NCBI RefSeq assembly: GCF_037975245.1
Contig: NC_092571.1
Span: forward strand, 20,941,917-21,005,916
Source: Apostichopus japonicus
Lineage: Eukaryota > Echinodermata > Holothuroidea > Aspidochirotida > Stichopodidae
Reading direction: 5' to 3'
Length of the DNA stretch: 64,000 nucleotides
Shown: positions 34,670 through 48,300 of the stretch, piece by piece
Layout of the letters: every line of letters begins with the position of its first letter
Position numbering within the stretch: position 1 is the first letter of the stretch
Program-made: the position numbers and the translations under genes
The notes under the pieces: generated by a model
Told to the model about the DNA's origin: nothing
The model's input: the letters and a program-made list of their open reading frames with translations, nothing else
Databases searched by the model: none

Positions 34670-35761
34670 CCCGCTTGGGGCGATTACATCTGAATGTAAT
34701 CGATTACAATTACGATTACTTGAGAATGTATGATTACGATTACGATTATGATTACAGCCTAAAGTTGAAGTAATCGATTACGATTACGATAACATTGTAA
34801 TGTAATTGTGATTACAATCACGATTACATTGTGGTTCTTGCACAATCCTCTGCATATCTGTTTAATATAACTCTCTGCCGGGAAATAGGGCAATGAAATA
34901 AGGCAAAGGAAGAGCATTTACAGTATATACGGACAAAATGTGGAAGTATATCTACAATTCCTACCAGGCATTACACATTTATGCTTTAACACGTTTAAGA
35001 TGTGTAACCCATAAGTCCAGTACAAAATACAATTTAAATAAGGGGTTAATCAAAGGGCGGAGCGTAGCGGAGCCCGAGTGCATCCAGCGATAGCATTAAC
35101 ACCCGGAGTGCATTAATCATGTGAGTAACGCACGCTAGACTGTTGATTAACCCCGTTCATTCATACACTACCATTTGTGTGGGGGAAAATCATAAAACAA
35201 AACATTTTTGGTTACATATAACCAAAGATTTATTAAAGTGATGCCCCGTAATTTTACCGTGCGTTACTCACAGGATTAACCACGGTCAGCTGACCTGAAT
35301 GGACCAATAGGATTTAGGAATCTTTACTAAGTATGAATGAACAGACAATTAAACAGACAACCAGTTGTGTATGCAAAAGGATTGTGAACGCTGAGAGGCA
35401 GCATTGAACAGAATAATTCAGGTGATAAAAAATCCTTGAATATGGCGATCAAATCCCCAGTACTTCTTAGTATAAGTTTATTGTGCTAGAGAATTCTAGA
35501 AGCAGGAACACTTCTTTGGTCACACTAAAAGCCAATAGTAAGAATTAGTTTTAATCTTTTCTACTAATTTTGCCCTTCTCATTCAAATTTCACTGTAATC
35601 ATAAATGTAATAAGATTACGATTACTTTGCCCTTGTAATCGATTACGATTACGATTACTTTGTAATTTTCACAAAAGTAATCGATTACGATTACGATTAC
35701 TTCAAAAAATGTAATCGATTGTAATCGATTACGATTACTGATTACGATTACCCCAAGCCTG
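34670..35761. mobile_element. hAT-type non-autonomous transposon with GATTAC arrays and 8-bp target duplication
   Basis: An exact 8-bp direct repeat GCACATAG flanks the element (34662-34669 and 35762-35769), the hallmark of hAT insertions. The ends CCCGCTTGGGG and, on the other strand, CAGGCTTGGGG are inverted repeats (9 of 11). Just inside both ends are arrays of TAATCGATTACGATTAC (34681-34835 and 35605-35750). The centre holds a set of interleaved palindromes (35042-35342). No transposase is encoded. It begins 83 bp before the acceptor of the start-codon exon of the zinc-finger gene. Confidence 0.85.
35042..35342. repeat. Interleaved inverted repeats inside the hAT element
   Basis: There are three perfect inverted pairs: GGGGTTAATCAA (35042-35053) with TTGATTAACCCC (35143-35154); GTGAGTAACGCACG (35121-35134) with its complement at 35258-35271; and GTTCATTCATAC (35155-35166) with its complement at 35331-35342. 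The pairs overlap in the order A B A' C B' C', so they cannot all form simple nested hairpins. It may be a nested second transposon. Confidence 0.75.
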
Positions 35762-37558
35762 GCACATAGTCTTCTTCTTGCCCTATTAGAAAGTGCCTCA
35801 TGTATATTCAATAGGTGAGGTCAATAGGTCATGCCTTCTGCTGCATCTTCATTTGGTTACGTGGTATAAAGAGCAGATCAAAGGCTCATTGGCGATCTTT
35901 ATCTGCCTAGGTTCAGTGGTATGACCACCTACAGTATTAGTGTTACCTCAATTATATTTATATTATTCTGTTTATACCAGGGCATGGCAGCCTGTACAGA
36001 TGTAATAGTACATATATTATGAGCGTATTATGCATGAGGATTCAGAGATACCAAAGAGGTACATTTTTAACTATTATGGTTAAATGGAGTATTAAATGTA
36101 AAAGTGTAATTGTGGAAATTGTTTGAATTGCATCTTTGAGGTTTGCCTAGTATTTCTCGTCTTTTAAGTTTTACTTTGTATGTGTTGTACTGCTTGTGGT
36201 TTATCGATTCTTTATGTGATATATTTTTGTACGTTAATTACATATTTATTGTAGTTTTCACGGATGCAATACACATGCGACTTTATCCATTCGAGGCCTT
36301 GGTACATTCATTCTACACAAACGGTTATATTAAAGGTACTGAAAAATTGAAAAGAAAATTCAGCTTTGTCAGGCAAATTCTGTATCCAAGAATGAAACAT
36401 TTTTTGTCAATTTAAAGTACAAAAATGTTGATTCTCTTTGGTACCAAAAACATTTCATTACATTTAATACATTAATTAATGCCTTTACCAGCGTCATTTT
36501 AGATAGTGAAGTAAAAGTGGAAAATTTAGCATTTTTGCCAAAATGTGCATTGAAAATGATCCTACAGTAGTTCTATGGAATGTTGAAAACGGAACAAACA
36601 TCGACTGCAGTAATTACTTAGTTCATTAAACTTCATTTGGTGAAAACATTCCACAAGGCAATCTTAAAGTGAGAAAGAGTAATCATCTTTGGAGTTATTT
36701 AACTCAGGTTTGGATCAATTACGGACTTAACTAAAAGAGGCTGCTATTATTGAAAGCAGATACAGAAGGCTTGTTTCAAATTGCCTAACCTTACACTGAA
36801 AGCATTTCCCTCTTCCCACTGGAGTGGATCAACTGACTACCAATGTGTTCTGTGCCCATACATCTGACTTATTGCTTTTTCCCCGTCCAGGTGCACTGGC
36901 AAAGCAAAAGTGACCAAATCCTGAATGCAAAGCAAACTTGGGACTAGCTTTTAGGCCATGTATTCATAATTTTAGCCAATTGCCCAAAAAATATGCCAAT
37001 GCATAAAAAAATATCTACTGGCTAAAATCAACATTCCCACTTAAAGGGCAGAAAAAAAATGCCGTTGGAATTTTTATTTTCTACTGGCAAACAGCGATAT
37101 CCACTGGCTTTTAGCCATTAAATAAAGCTCTTGAATATTGAGCCTGGGGTATGTGGTAGATATATATGCTACTGTACCTACAGTACATACATGTGCTAAT
37201 GCGACATTAATGTGCTTAGGATTTTATTGAGGAACTAAACATGAGATTGTGACAAATGTGGTTTCAAATGATCAGTTTAGTTCTGAGGGAGGTACAGTAC
37301 ATGTACAGCCCTATTGAATATCCCCCAATTGTGTTGTGCTGTGGGTATGGAAGAAAACTCCTAAACCATCATTACTGTAACTTACTAAGTAACACTGGCA
37401 CACACTCACACACACACACACCTACAAATAATGGAATTTACATTGGTTAGTCAAGCAAATCTTTTCAATAAATTGTTTCTTTTCATACTATTGTATATAC
37501 TAGGATTTATAGATTATTCTCATAAAAGAGCTTCTAAATTTAGAAGAACCTATAGCTT

Positions 37559-38300
37559 GAGTTGTATAGTGTAATATTGTTTAGAGCAGTTTGAGTATAC
37601 AATGTCTCACTATAACTCAGTTAAAACTAGAGAAATTATTACTGCATTATGCACTTTTAGCAGAGTGACTATGCTTAATTGCTGCATGGATGCCCTATGG
37701 TTTGTGAAGTAGAAAACCAGTTTTTTAACAGTTTTTTTGTTTATTACCCCTTTAAAAAAAAACTTAGTTTTCATTCCATAGTCACTTATGAGTTGTATAG
37801 TTTACTGTTTAGAGCATTTTAAGTATATACAAATGTCTCACTATAACTCAGTTAAAACTAGAGAAAATAATACTGCATTATGCACTTTTAGCAGAGTGAC
37901 TATGCTTAATTGCTGCATGGATGCCCTACGGTTTGTGAAGTAGAAAACCAGTTTTTTTAACAGTTTTTTGTTTATTACCCCTTTAAAAAAAAAACTTAGT
38001 TTTCATTCCATAGTCACTTATGAGTTGTATAGTTTATGTTTAGAGCATTTTGAGTATACAATGTCTCACTATATAAGTCAGTTAAAAGTAGTGAAAAATA
38101 TTACTGCATTATGCAATTTTAGCAGAGTGACTTTGCTTAATTGCTGCATGGATGTCCTACTGTAGCATCAGAATCAAAATGATAGGCCCTCATAATTTAA
38201 TATATTAACCTTCACAGGTTTGTGAAGTAGACAAACAGTTTTTTAACAGCTTTTTGTTTATTACACCTTACAAAAGAAAAAAATCATTCCATAGTCACTT
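37559..38300. repeat. Three tandem copies of a 231-232-bp unit
   Basis: GAGTTGTATAGT starts at 37559, 37790 and 38022. Each unit contains TGTCTCACTATA, TTACTGCATTATGCA, GTTTGTGAAGTAGA and TTTTCATTCCATAGTCACTT in order. The third copy carries an insertion of about 50 bp after GCTGCATGGATG. Non-coding. Confidence 0.9.
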
Positions 38301-39359
38301 TTATTTAAGCAAAATCAAAATGTTTGTTCTCTGAACTTTTGGAAAATGGTTTGTTTTGCAGTTTTATGCTACTGTACATCATTTTGTTAAGGTTTACATG
38401 AAATTACTCCACAGACTATAATAATCTTGATGTCCTTCAAATTGTTTTGTCAAAGGTCATGAATGAACTGGCAAGAAAATTGGAATGAGCTTGTAATTTC
38501 TGCATCAATATTTCTTGACAGCCGAATGGAGAAAAACACACACACCTGAGGTACTGTACATATGGTAAAACTGGTTAACAATATTACCATTAATCCATTC
38601 CATCTTTAGTAAGCTATACTATACTGTGTGAGCTTACTCAAATCCATTGGACTGCTTTTTAACTAAATCCTAACAACTGCCTTTGCTTCAGTGATACCAA
38701 AAATACAAAAACTAAGCCTGTAGACTTCAGATGCTGCCAAAAATTTAGCTGTAAAAATAAATCAGTCGCAAAAAAAATACGATTCACTGGATAAACCTGC
38801 ATTTTTTTCCTTCATCCTGCGGTCACAGAGGTCTCTGAGCTCTCTAAAAAAAGAGTCTAAGAACCTTGGATTTGACATTACTGTACATTTCAACCCACAA
38901 ACCCTCATTTTCATTTCTGGTTGTTTCTAAACCAATGATTTAAAATGACTGCTGGGTTTACCGATTCACTGGGCTGCTTAAATATCGCTATTTATATTAT
39001 CGTTGAGAAATAAACACTGGTTGTGACTGAAAAAAAAAAAAGGATAAATACTAACCAAAGGTCTCAAACTTTCTTGGTAAACAATTCTTTCAGTCTTTGG
39101 TTTTAGATGGGGTGCAGGGGACAATTTACGCTTCAAATATTGTATAGTACTGTAGTTTGGAGGCCACAAGCTTTTTCTTACATAAGATACTATGGTTCCT
39201 ATTTATGTACAAAAACTGAAATAATCTTTCATTGGGTATAGTTATTTGCCCATTATTGCATGAAGCAAGTTGGGTTGTGATACCAGAGAAATTATACCCT
39301 GGGATATTATAGCATCTAGGGGTGTGGCTAGCAAACTCAGATCTAGGGGTTCTGCTTTT

Positions 39360-39995
39360 CTCCTAACAACGATTAATCAGATATCACCATATCTTCTAAC
39401 ACAGTCGATTAATCAGATATCACCATATCTTCTAACATGGTAGATTGATCAGATATCACCATCTCTTGTAACACGGTCTATTAATCAGATATCACCATAT
39501 CTTCTAACACGGTTGATTAATCAGATATCACCATATCTTCTAACACAGTCGATTAATCAGATATCACCATATCTTCTAACATGGTAGATTGATCAGATAT
39601 CACCATCTCTTCTAACACGGTCTATTAATCAGATATCACCATATCTTCTAACACAGTCGATTAATCAGATATCACCATATTTTTTAACACGGTCGATTCA
39701 TCAGATATCACCATATCTTCTAACACCGATTAATCAGATATCACCATATCTTCTAACACGGTCGATTAATCGGATATCACCATATCTTCTAACACGGTCG
39801 ATTAATCAGATATCACCATATCTTCTAACACTGATTAATCAGATATCACCATATCTTCTAACACGGTTGATTAATCAGATATCACCAATCTTCTAACACG
39901 GTCCATTAATCAGATATCATATCTTCTAACATGGTCGATTAATCAGATATCACCATATCTTCAAACACGGTCGATTAATCAGATATCACCATATC
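39360..39995. repeat. 36-bp minisatellite, about 18 copies
   Basis: The unit is GATTAATCAGATATCACC, then ATATCTTCTAACACGGTC. Some copies lack 4-7 bp. The copies are contiguous with no unique spacers. Confidence 0.92.
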
Positions 39996-41956
39996 CACAT
40001 ATACACACAGTAGGCCAAGGAAGCTACCCACAGAGACATCTTATCATAACAGAGAAATGAAATTATCTTAGTTCTGTTTTTAAAGAAACAGCTCAATAGG
40101 AACAGTAAGAGAGAAGGAAGGAAGGAGATGGGGAGGAGAAATGCAGAATAATCAACACCATTTTTGTCATTTTATGCGAGCATGATGTTGTCAATTTTAA
40201 TAAACAACATGGAATTTGAAAGGGCAATGCTGCTTCTTAATGAACCACAGACGAAGTGTTGAAACAAGCATTCGTTCAGTATGTACAGTAATGCGTAGCA
40301 CATACTGTTAAATATTCGAGCATAGCGTTACTGTATCTCAGACGACCATTCATGCATCCAGCAAACTCACAGGTTTCATCATCAAGTGATGTGCTGTGAA
40401 ATATTGCATTCCCTATTGCGGCAATTGACCAACTTTTCCAAAGCACTGCCTGCTGCAACATCACTACTTGGCCAATTCACACAAAAGCAGTAACACCAAA
40501 GAACTTACTCAGATACAGGGCATGTACCGTGCACCAGTAACTTTGAATAGGCCAAAAGAATTTGGCTTCTATGGGTTTTGAACCAGAAATTTTGTTTCTA
40601 TACTTATGGTCGAGTGGGTGGTACAAGTACCCCAGGGTACTAAAGGCTGCACCGCATACCTTTACAACAATGGCCAAATTTAAAAAAAATTTCAAATTTT
40701 TGGCTCAACATTACCATGTTAACTCTCAGTAAATATGAAATTCTACTTATAGAATCCAGCCACACGGTAGTGTGTGAGTCTACAGTACTTACCGGACTAA
40801 TTTACTTACTATACTAACATACAATCGAAAATGAGTCTGTGAGCCTGCAAATTACAGAAAATCATACATATATATCCTAACCTTGAAAACAACACTTTTT
40901 TGAAAGATTTTGATAAATTTTAAGATTAAATCTTGCATCATAAAACCATTACCAAATCCAGTCGCCTTAATATCTTGCCACGACAATAGAACTGGGTTTT
41001 AAATGTTTTTTTTATATTATTTAAAAAGAAATAATTTAAACCACTAGATGAAGAGATAAATGGGATTGTGTTTGAACAATCCTTACTGTGACATCACACA
41101 TAAGGTGTTTCAATGGCATTTTACAGCACACTTCAGTTACAGTACCCTACTGCAGATGTATGTTCTCAGGAATATTTGAGTGCTGGGAGGGGTTGTGCGT
41201 TAGTGTGATCCTTGTCTTGGGGGAGGGGTCTAAGTGGTGGAGGTGTTCCCTCTACTTTGGATTTTTTTGTGCAAGTATGCTTTAATAGATGGTAAATGAT
41301 GCTATCTTTCTCCTATTCTGTGCCCAGTATATCTCCCATATTTTGGCAATGGTAAAAGTTGTTAAATTTAATCATCAAAAATATTGCTGGACGGAAATGT
41401 TTAAAATACTGCTTGTGCCGGGCAGCATTCAGAACTGCCGCCCGCCCTGTGTGAGCACATCCCTGCTACTTTACTGCACAGGTGTACGGTAACAGCCCAA
41501 TATTATTTACTGATAATCAGCAATAACACAGGGAAAATGTTAGCTACAGTACTAATCATGCTGGGTTTTTTTAATTGATGCAAAAAGCCAAAAACCAAGT
41601 GAAAAATTCTTAGATAATAAAGATGGCAGATCTGTACGTACTGTAGTTGAAGTTCTAGAAGGTACGGTGGGTTCGAAATGAGGAAAAAGTGGGCGGTGTC
41701 TTGGAAGTGGGATAAAGGCGGGAGGTGGGAGCAGTGCTAAAATGTTTCCAGTTGTGTGGTTTAGTTAGATGGGAAAGTGCATGTGTCGATCAGAGACCTG
41801 TATGTGAGATGAGCGAAGCAAACAGCATAATTATAGTAAATCCCAGGTAATTATATAACGGAGCATATCATCAACCAAAGGTTGGTAATAACGTGTCCTA
41901 ACACAGTCTCAGTACCATGTACAGTAAGATGTCTGTGATCTTTTCATGGCATCGAT

Positions 41957-42420
41957 GCTGATAATGAACTTATGGAATGTTAGTGTATATCATGATAATA
42001 TACAGTAGTTTTCAATATTCACCAAATTTCTATTTTGCTCAAAATTTCCAATAAATAAAAGGGACCCATTTTCAGCTACTACCCATGATAGATAAAATGT
42101 CATTTGCCAATAGCCATACTTTAAAAAAGAGGGGTAAACAAGGAAAGAGAAAAGATTACTGACTGATCGTATGAGACAAAAATATCTATGCTGACAATGA
42201 ACTTATGGAATGTTAGAGTATATCATGATCATATAGTTTTCAATATTCACCAAATTTCTATTTCAAGCTCAAAATTTCCAATAAACAAAATTGACACATT
42301 TTCAGCCACTACCCTATGATAGATAAAATGTCATTTTTCAATAGCCATACTTTTGATAAAGAGGGGTAAAAAAGAAAGAAAAAAAGATTACTGATCGTAT
42401 GAAAAAAAAAGGATAAAAAA
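41957..42420. repeat. Tandem duplication, 233-bp period
   Basis: GCTGATAATGAACTTATGG at 41957 recurs as GCTGACAATGAACTTATGG at 42190. Both copies continue through CAATATTCACCAAATTTC, GATAGATAAAATGTCATTT and AAAGATTACTGA. Non-coding. Confidence 0.88.
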
Positions 42421-43149
42421 AGTTGCCACCATCAAGAAATTGGATCAATACTTCAAAAAGCATGTTGTACCTACTAAGTACATTATACAGAGAGCTCTGT
42501 TTTCTTTGAGTTGCAGGTACCAAATAACAATGATGGTATCAATTCTACAGTACATAACAGCAGTATTGCAAAATACATTGTTAATTTCCTGTTTTCAGTG
42601 TCTGCAATCCTTTACTCTTTAGTACTGTAGATTTATGTTTCCTTTGTCATTGTTAAATTAGTCGTGACTAGTTACCTCATTCATGTTTTAATAAGAAAAA
42701 AAGGTGTTTTTCCTAAAATACAAAAAAAAAGATTGATCAGCTATTCTTTCAGCTTTTCCCCTAGCAACAACATAAAAAGCTGACCAATAGAAATACAGCT
42801 CCTTAAATTTGAATTTTTTTTGACGAATTTGCCCCATCTGGTGAAGGCAAACTCAACCACCAAATGAATGCTAAGAGTTCTGAAAAAAAAAAAATCTCTT
42901 AAGTTACAGCAAAGTTGTAATAAGTATAAATTAAATTAACGCCAAAAATGATCCATGATTTTCGAAGGAAAAATAGAAATTTCTCTCTCAATTTTGTGGG
43001 ACACAATTATGAATTTTTAAGTGGTTGTAACCACATGGATCTACTGTATTAAAAGATTGAGGAGTACATAATTACATGGCTTTGTATCCCTCGGTAATAC
43101 AAACTTGCCCATACAAAACAAAACAAAAATGAAACACTGGTACATTAAT

Positions 43150-43625
43150 AGTCAGAGAAAAATTTACGTGCTGTTCACATTTTGTGTAGCGCCCAGTTGA
43201 ATCGAAGGCTCCTGATTTCATCTCTTGTCAAATACTAGTTTAGTTTAGTAGAAAAAAAGGATCAGGAGGGACACTCAAGTCCCCATCAAGGACCCTATAG
43301 GAGAGAAAAAAACTAAAGGCACAAACACTCAGACCCGATTACCATGCTTAAAGTGCTTGTCCAAAGCATTCTGAAACCCATCCACAGTACTTGCTAGTAC
43401 AACTTTCTCAGGCAAACCTTCCACTCATTCACAACCCTATTAGAAAAAAATTTATGCCGAATATTAATCCTACATTGTAATATCATAACAATCTACTATC
43501 ATAACAATACTATCATAAACAATCATACTATTGTTTCTGTGTACAAAACCTCTTTGCATTCGCCTCAATAGCAAGATGGCCACTTTGCACAGCCTTTTGC
43601 ATTGGGAGACCAGATAAATTATTCA
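43150..43625 (-). mobile_element. 3' end of a CR1/Jockey-type LINE, degenerate
   Basis: On the minus strand the sequence reads FFSNRVVNEW and then, after a 1-bp frameshift, GLPEKVVLASTVDGFQNALD and KHFKHGNRV with a stop at 43329-43331. The pattern R.VNEWN.LP..VV.A.TV..F...LD is the usual C-terminus of such LINE reverse-transcriptase proteins. The rest of the ORF is missing. A short 3' UTR continues towards 43150. Confidence 0.65.
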
Positions 43626-44879
43626 TTGATTGTGTACTGTAACATGAAGTAGGTTTGTTCATTCATGACAACTAGAGATGAACATCGGGTTGGTGACCAA
43701 ATAAGGTCTATCTGGTTACCACAAACCTGAGGGTTGTGTCCGGTTAGAGTCTAACTAGGGCCATAGCGGTGCACTGACAAATTTAGTAGTGTGAACTTAT
43801 TACCGTGAATTGGAACCATTTTGGTTTAGATCATACTCAACTTTTCGTAACTTACAATGTTTTCTGTTGAGACCGATGACACTTTAAAATTACTATTTCA
43901 TTGTTGTACATACTGATGGTTAAACATCCCAGAAAGATTAGTTTGTGAGCTTAAAAAGCAATTGAGCATGTTAGGATAAATATAGTGACTTGACTTGTAA
44001 CAAAATCGCCTCTCTCCATTGTGCTAGTACAATCACCGCCAAAGTCAGAAACGTCGAAAGAGGGAAGGGATGGGAGCGAAGATAAAGTTCTCCTTTCATT
44101 AGTGTGGAGGACAGGGGGAGGGAACAGATTTTCACCTTGTAGAAAAAATAATAATTAAAAAGTTGCGAAGGAACAAATTGAGAAAGATGAGAACAAAGTA
44201 AATGAAAATTAGTAGCATTAACTACCGGAAGGCTCAAAAATCTAATGGTCCATGATGGTCCGGTGGAGCGATTCTCATTTTATGCATATGCTGATGAACA
44301 AATATAATTCGGACATGACGATCTGTCCAGTTCCCACAATAAATATTAGCAGTTGGTCTCCAAAATTATACCCTGCACTTCATGTTTATGTCAAAAATAT
44401 TCTAGCGCATTAATTCTCTGACTACATAAAGTGTTTGCATAATCTAAAATGAAGCACTTTTTAAAAATTTCCTCCACACAAGTTACAGTAGCTATCCTAA
44501 GTTGTAATACATATATGTGATGCAAAATTTTAGCCTATCCACCCTAGTAAATTCAGTTTGCAAACAAAGTTATCCACTACATGGTTCTGATCTTGAGGGT
44601 GGTTTTCGTACCAGATTTCAGTTGTACCATGAAAATGTGATGCTCATTTATCTATGACCAAGTACAAAATGTGTGTAGGTCATATTTTATTTGACCTGTT
44701 ATACAGTATCAGGGGGTTAGGATAGCTTATTGCTATAATACACTTATACTATAGAAACCACACTATGTAGCCACGGAAGCAGCAACTTCATATGAAATTA
44801 TCATTGCAGCTATTGCAGTAATTAGCAGAAGTTATTACAGTAACTGCCGACTGCGAGGTGCTTCAAAATATTCTTTTCA

Positions 44880-45306
44880 CAGTCTTTTCAAACCTCTGTT
44901 CGCAGGGCAGTGATATAATGAAAGTATTCTACACTTCTGAAGGAACTTCATTGGCTCCCTATCAGCTACAGAATAAAGTATAAACTACTTCTTCTCACTT
45001 TTTGTGCTCATCATCTGGAACAGCCTGTATACCGTATATTCCAAATAGCACACTTCGTTCCTCGAACAAACTGTATGTAACTGTTCCTAAACCACGCTTA
45101 AAGACCTATGGTTACAGAAGCTTGAACATTCTGGCTCTTGGAACAAGTTACCAGATCACATGTGAACATGCTCTAAACTTTATACTTTCAATTTTTGTCA
45201 CTTGTTCATTTGTTAATTAATTTGCTTCTTTGTAAAGCGCCTTGAGTAGTGACTTTTTTCTACTGATTTGGCGCTATATAAGTCTCATCTATTATTATTA
45301 TTATTA
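44880..45306 (+). mobile_element. 3' end of an L2-like LINE with ATT tail
   Basis: From 44946 the plus strand reads LHWLPISYRIKYKLLLLTF, and further on, in a shifted frame, VPKPRLKTYGYRSLN. The order LHWLP..YRI.YK.LLL, then VP..RLKTYG.RS, is the standard end of L2/CR1-type reverse-transcriptase ORFs. The 3' UTR ends with TGTAAAGCGCCTTGAG, GGCGCTATATAAGTC and an ATT microsatellite (45288-45306). The copy is 5' truncated and frameshifted. Confidence 0.75.
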
Positions 45307-48300
45307 CTACACTGTACTGCATTGTGTGCCCTTGCTTGTTGACTGTAAAGTTCATGACCATGGTGTTATTGCCAGCTTTATTTGTGTGATAGGCTATTGT
45401 ACTGTAAGGGGCTCATCTCACAGAGGCAACAAGTAGTGAATGTGATGGGACTTTGACTCAAGTAAGGTCCTTGTGGTATGCATTCATAGTATCACCGGGT
45501 CATGCTAGGATATTGGATTTGTGAGCCTTCCCTAACAACGGTGAGTGGTATACTTGGCTGATTTTGAAGAAAAGTTCTACAATATTTATTAGCGTTATAG
45601 CCACACAAAAAACTACAAAACCTATAGAGTCAGTAAATTAGACCATATTGTTCTCTCCAAAATGCAGCAAAGTTACAAAGTTGCCTTTCATAAACACAAT
45701 CCATAAAGTGTAGAACACATTTTTGTGAGGTATCATGAATGGAAACAGGCTTACTTTGAAACAGGCCCATTCACTAAAACAGATACCAATACTAGGCTAC
45801 TACAAAAGTTCTAAAGCATCATGTACTGTTGTGCCCACTGTAGGTCTATATTTTAATGATTACAACTGCATTAGCATAAGGCACTTTGTTTATGTTAATG
45901 TTAGAAAATGTGGCTTATACTGGACAAATTAAACTTTTGTATTGTTTCAATAGACAGAAAATGGGTTAATTTCCTATAACGTCACCAAAAAATCATTCAT
46001 TGCTTATCACAAAGCCACTCCTTTGTCTTCACTGATGAAGACAAAGGAAGGTACTGCAATTATTATTAATTAATTTTGTATTACGTGATGATGTGACAGT
46101 TTTCTACAAATTTTCTACAAATTAAACTTGGTCAAGTCCATGAGCTTCAATCCAGGTTTGGTAACATATTTTATTTGAGCAAAAGAAAGTTATAAATACA
46201 AGTGGTTATAAGTGTCAATTATGTGCTCTGCAAATACATTTTACCAACATTTAATCCATTTAAAGTACAGGTAGTTTGTAACTTGAAAATTGCTAGAAAT
46301 GTTTGAGCATTTATGTGACAAAGTCGTTGAACTGGATAAATGAAATAAACATTGGCAACCAGGGTCAGAATTAAAAATTATTTGTGACTAAAAAAGAGCC
46401 CTTGCTTATGCCTTTGCTAGGGCTATTTCTTTGTTTGGGAGGGCTATTTTACAATAATATATGAAATAACAAATATACCTTACATAACTACCTGAAGACT
46501 GCATTCACGAAATATTCACTTCTAAAAGAAAACAGTTAACCCAATTGATCAACACTTTCAATCAACACTTTCAGTTTGTATAATTTAAAAACTTGCTTAG
46601 GCATATAAAATATATACAGTAGATTGGTGTGCGCGAGAACTTACTGTAGTCTATGCAGTATCTCCCTGCAACTTTGAGCTGCTACTCCTACAATTTACCA
46701 CTTATTTATCTTGTTTTTTTGCTGCAGAATGGGACACGAAAATTGTCACTATAACTCCATTACACTGCCTAAATCAAAGCAATCTTTTACGCAATGAAAA
46801 TCTAAGGTTGACAAAGCATCTGTCTTTCACTCGCAACCGTTACAAGTGAAAACCTGAAAACTGTTTGCCACAAATCATGGTGGCGATAACAGCAAACCTT
46901 GTCTCAAAACTCCTTAAATTGTTGTAAATTTTTTGAATTATGACCGATGGCATGTAGAACTTAATTTAGAATGTCTTTGGCCACCTTTAAAAGTACATTG
47001 ACCCGAAACATTTGTTTCTTCACGTTTTTGTGTTAACAAACCTAATATTATCCTACTGTTGTTAGTGTATGGCACAGTGAAGCCTAACCAACTCGGCAGT
47101 TCCACGCTTTTCCGTTAACTATCTTTTATCGAAATAACAGATAATCGTGTACTGTGGATTTGATTTTCTTTATAATCAACTCTAAAGGGGTCGTGTGTCA
47201 TTAACTTATCAATTTCAACATCGTGAAACTCTAAATAAAGTGGTTGCAACATTTTAAAGTTTTGTTTATTGCAGTAATTTAATGCTCTTTATTATATCTA
47301 AACTTCAGATGGGGATATCCAAATGTTTATTGTTAGTACAGTAGTCTACCTGGGGCGCTGGTAGTATACTCTGCTGTGTAGGGTTACCTGCGCATACCCA
47401 AGCCATCAAGATATCGATGTTTAATGAACTTTTTTAATGGGTTAATATACGAACACAACATATTGATGAATGCCTTCAAAACAAATTACCGACTTTGTAA
47501 GCTCAAACCTCTCCCTGTAATAAATTGTTATAAAAGAATTTAAATGTTTTGCTGTAGGTTTATAAATGCTCCGTGAAGTTTGTGAACAACCTTCAAGCAT
47601 GAAAACTTCTCATACATACAGTAATGCACGTGCAGATAGCAAACCATTTTACACACTTAATCCCAATTGAGATTGGTCATTGACAAAAATCAGTTTACAA
47701 CTTAAACTTGCTTCGAGACGGTATGTAGCGTGTTCTTGGGAGGTGGAATGTATGCTGTTTCTCGGAATATTTATTTGCAGTATTTCAGTGTCATGGCGTC
47801 CCCAATGTCGGCTTCACAGTACCTACAGTATGAAGCTGTGACGTACAGTAGGTCTTGTATTGAGCATGTTCCGAACTATGTACATCATTGGGCTATACTA
47901 TACTACCCCGCCTTGGTCTATGGCGTATGTAAACAATGAATTTGGAATTCGCGGAACTGGACAAACTTGTCATAAAGAAGGAAAATTGGTGGCAAACAAA
48001 TAATTGATATCTTATAAATCAAGAATCTTGGTTAAGTAAAAAAAATGTAAATAAGTGTTAACAAGCGAGGACCATATGCCAAAAGTAATTATACACGGAC
48101 TCCTTTGATATTACCAGGGATTTTTCTTATATTTTAATTTTTTTACGCCTTGCAATTGTGCTTTCGAGGGCTAGAACACCTAGACTACACTCCTTGTGGT
48201 TAGTTGGAAACTAATATCCAATAAAGGTGATTATGCTGGAACTGATACAAAATACACATGAATAACAGCTTGGAATTGAAAATGAGAGTTGATGTTGGCA

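Noticed and set aside
35599-35811. 70-aa minus-strand frame VIVIDY-rich
   Set aside because: It is the translation of the TAATCGATTAC array at the right end of the hAT element.
39360-39995. CRISPR-like array of 36-bp repeats
   Set aside because: The copies are contiguous with no unique spacers, and the genome is eukaryotic.
40276-40464. 62-aa minus-strand frame followed by a donor-like GTGAGT
   Set aside because: It could be a 5' non-coding exon of the zinc-finger gene, but there is no clear acceptor and nothing else to support it.
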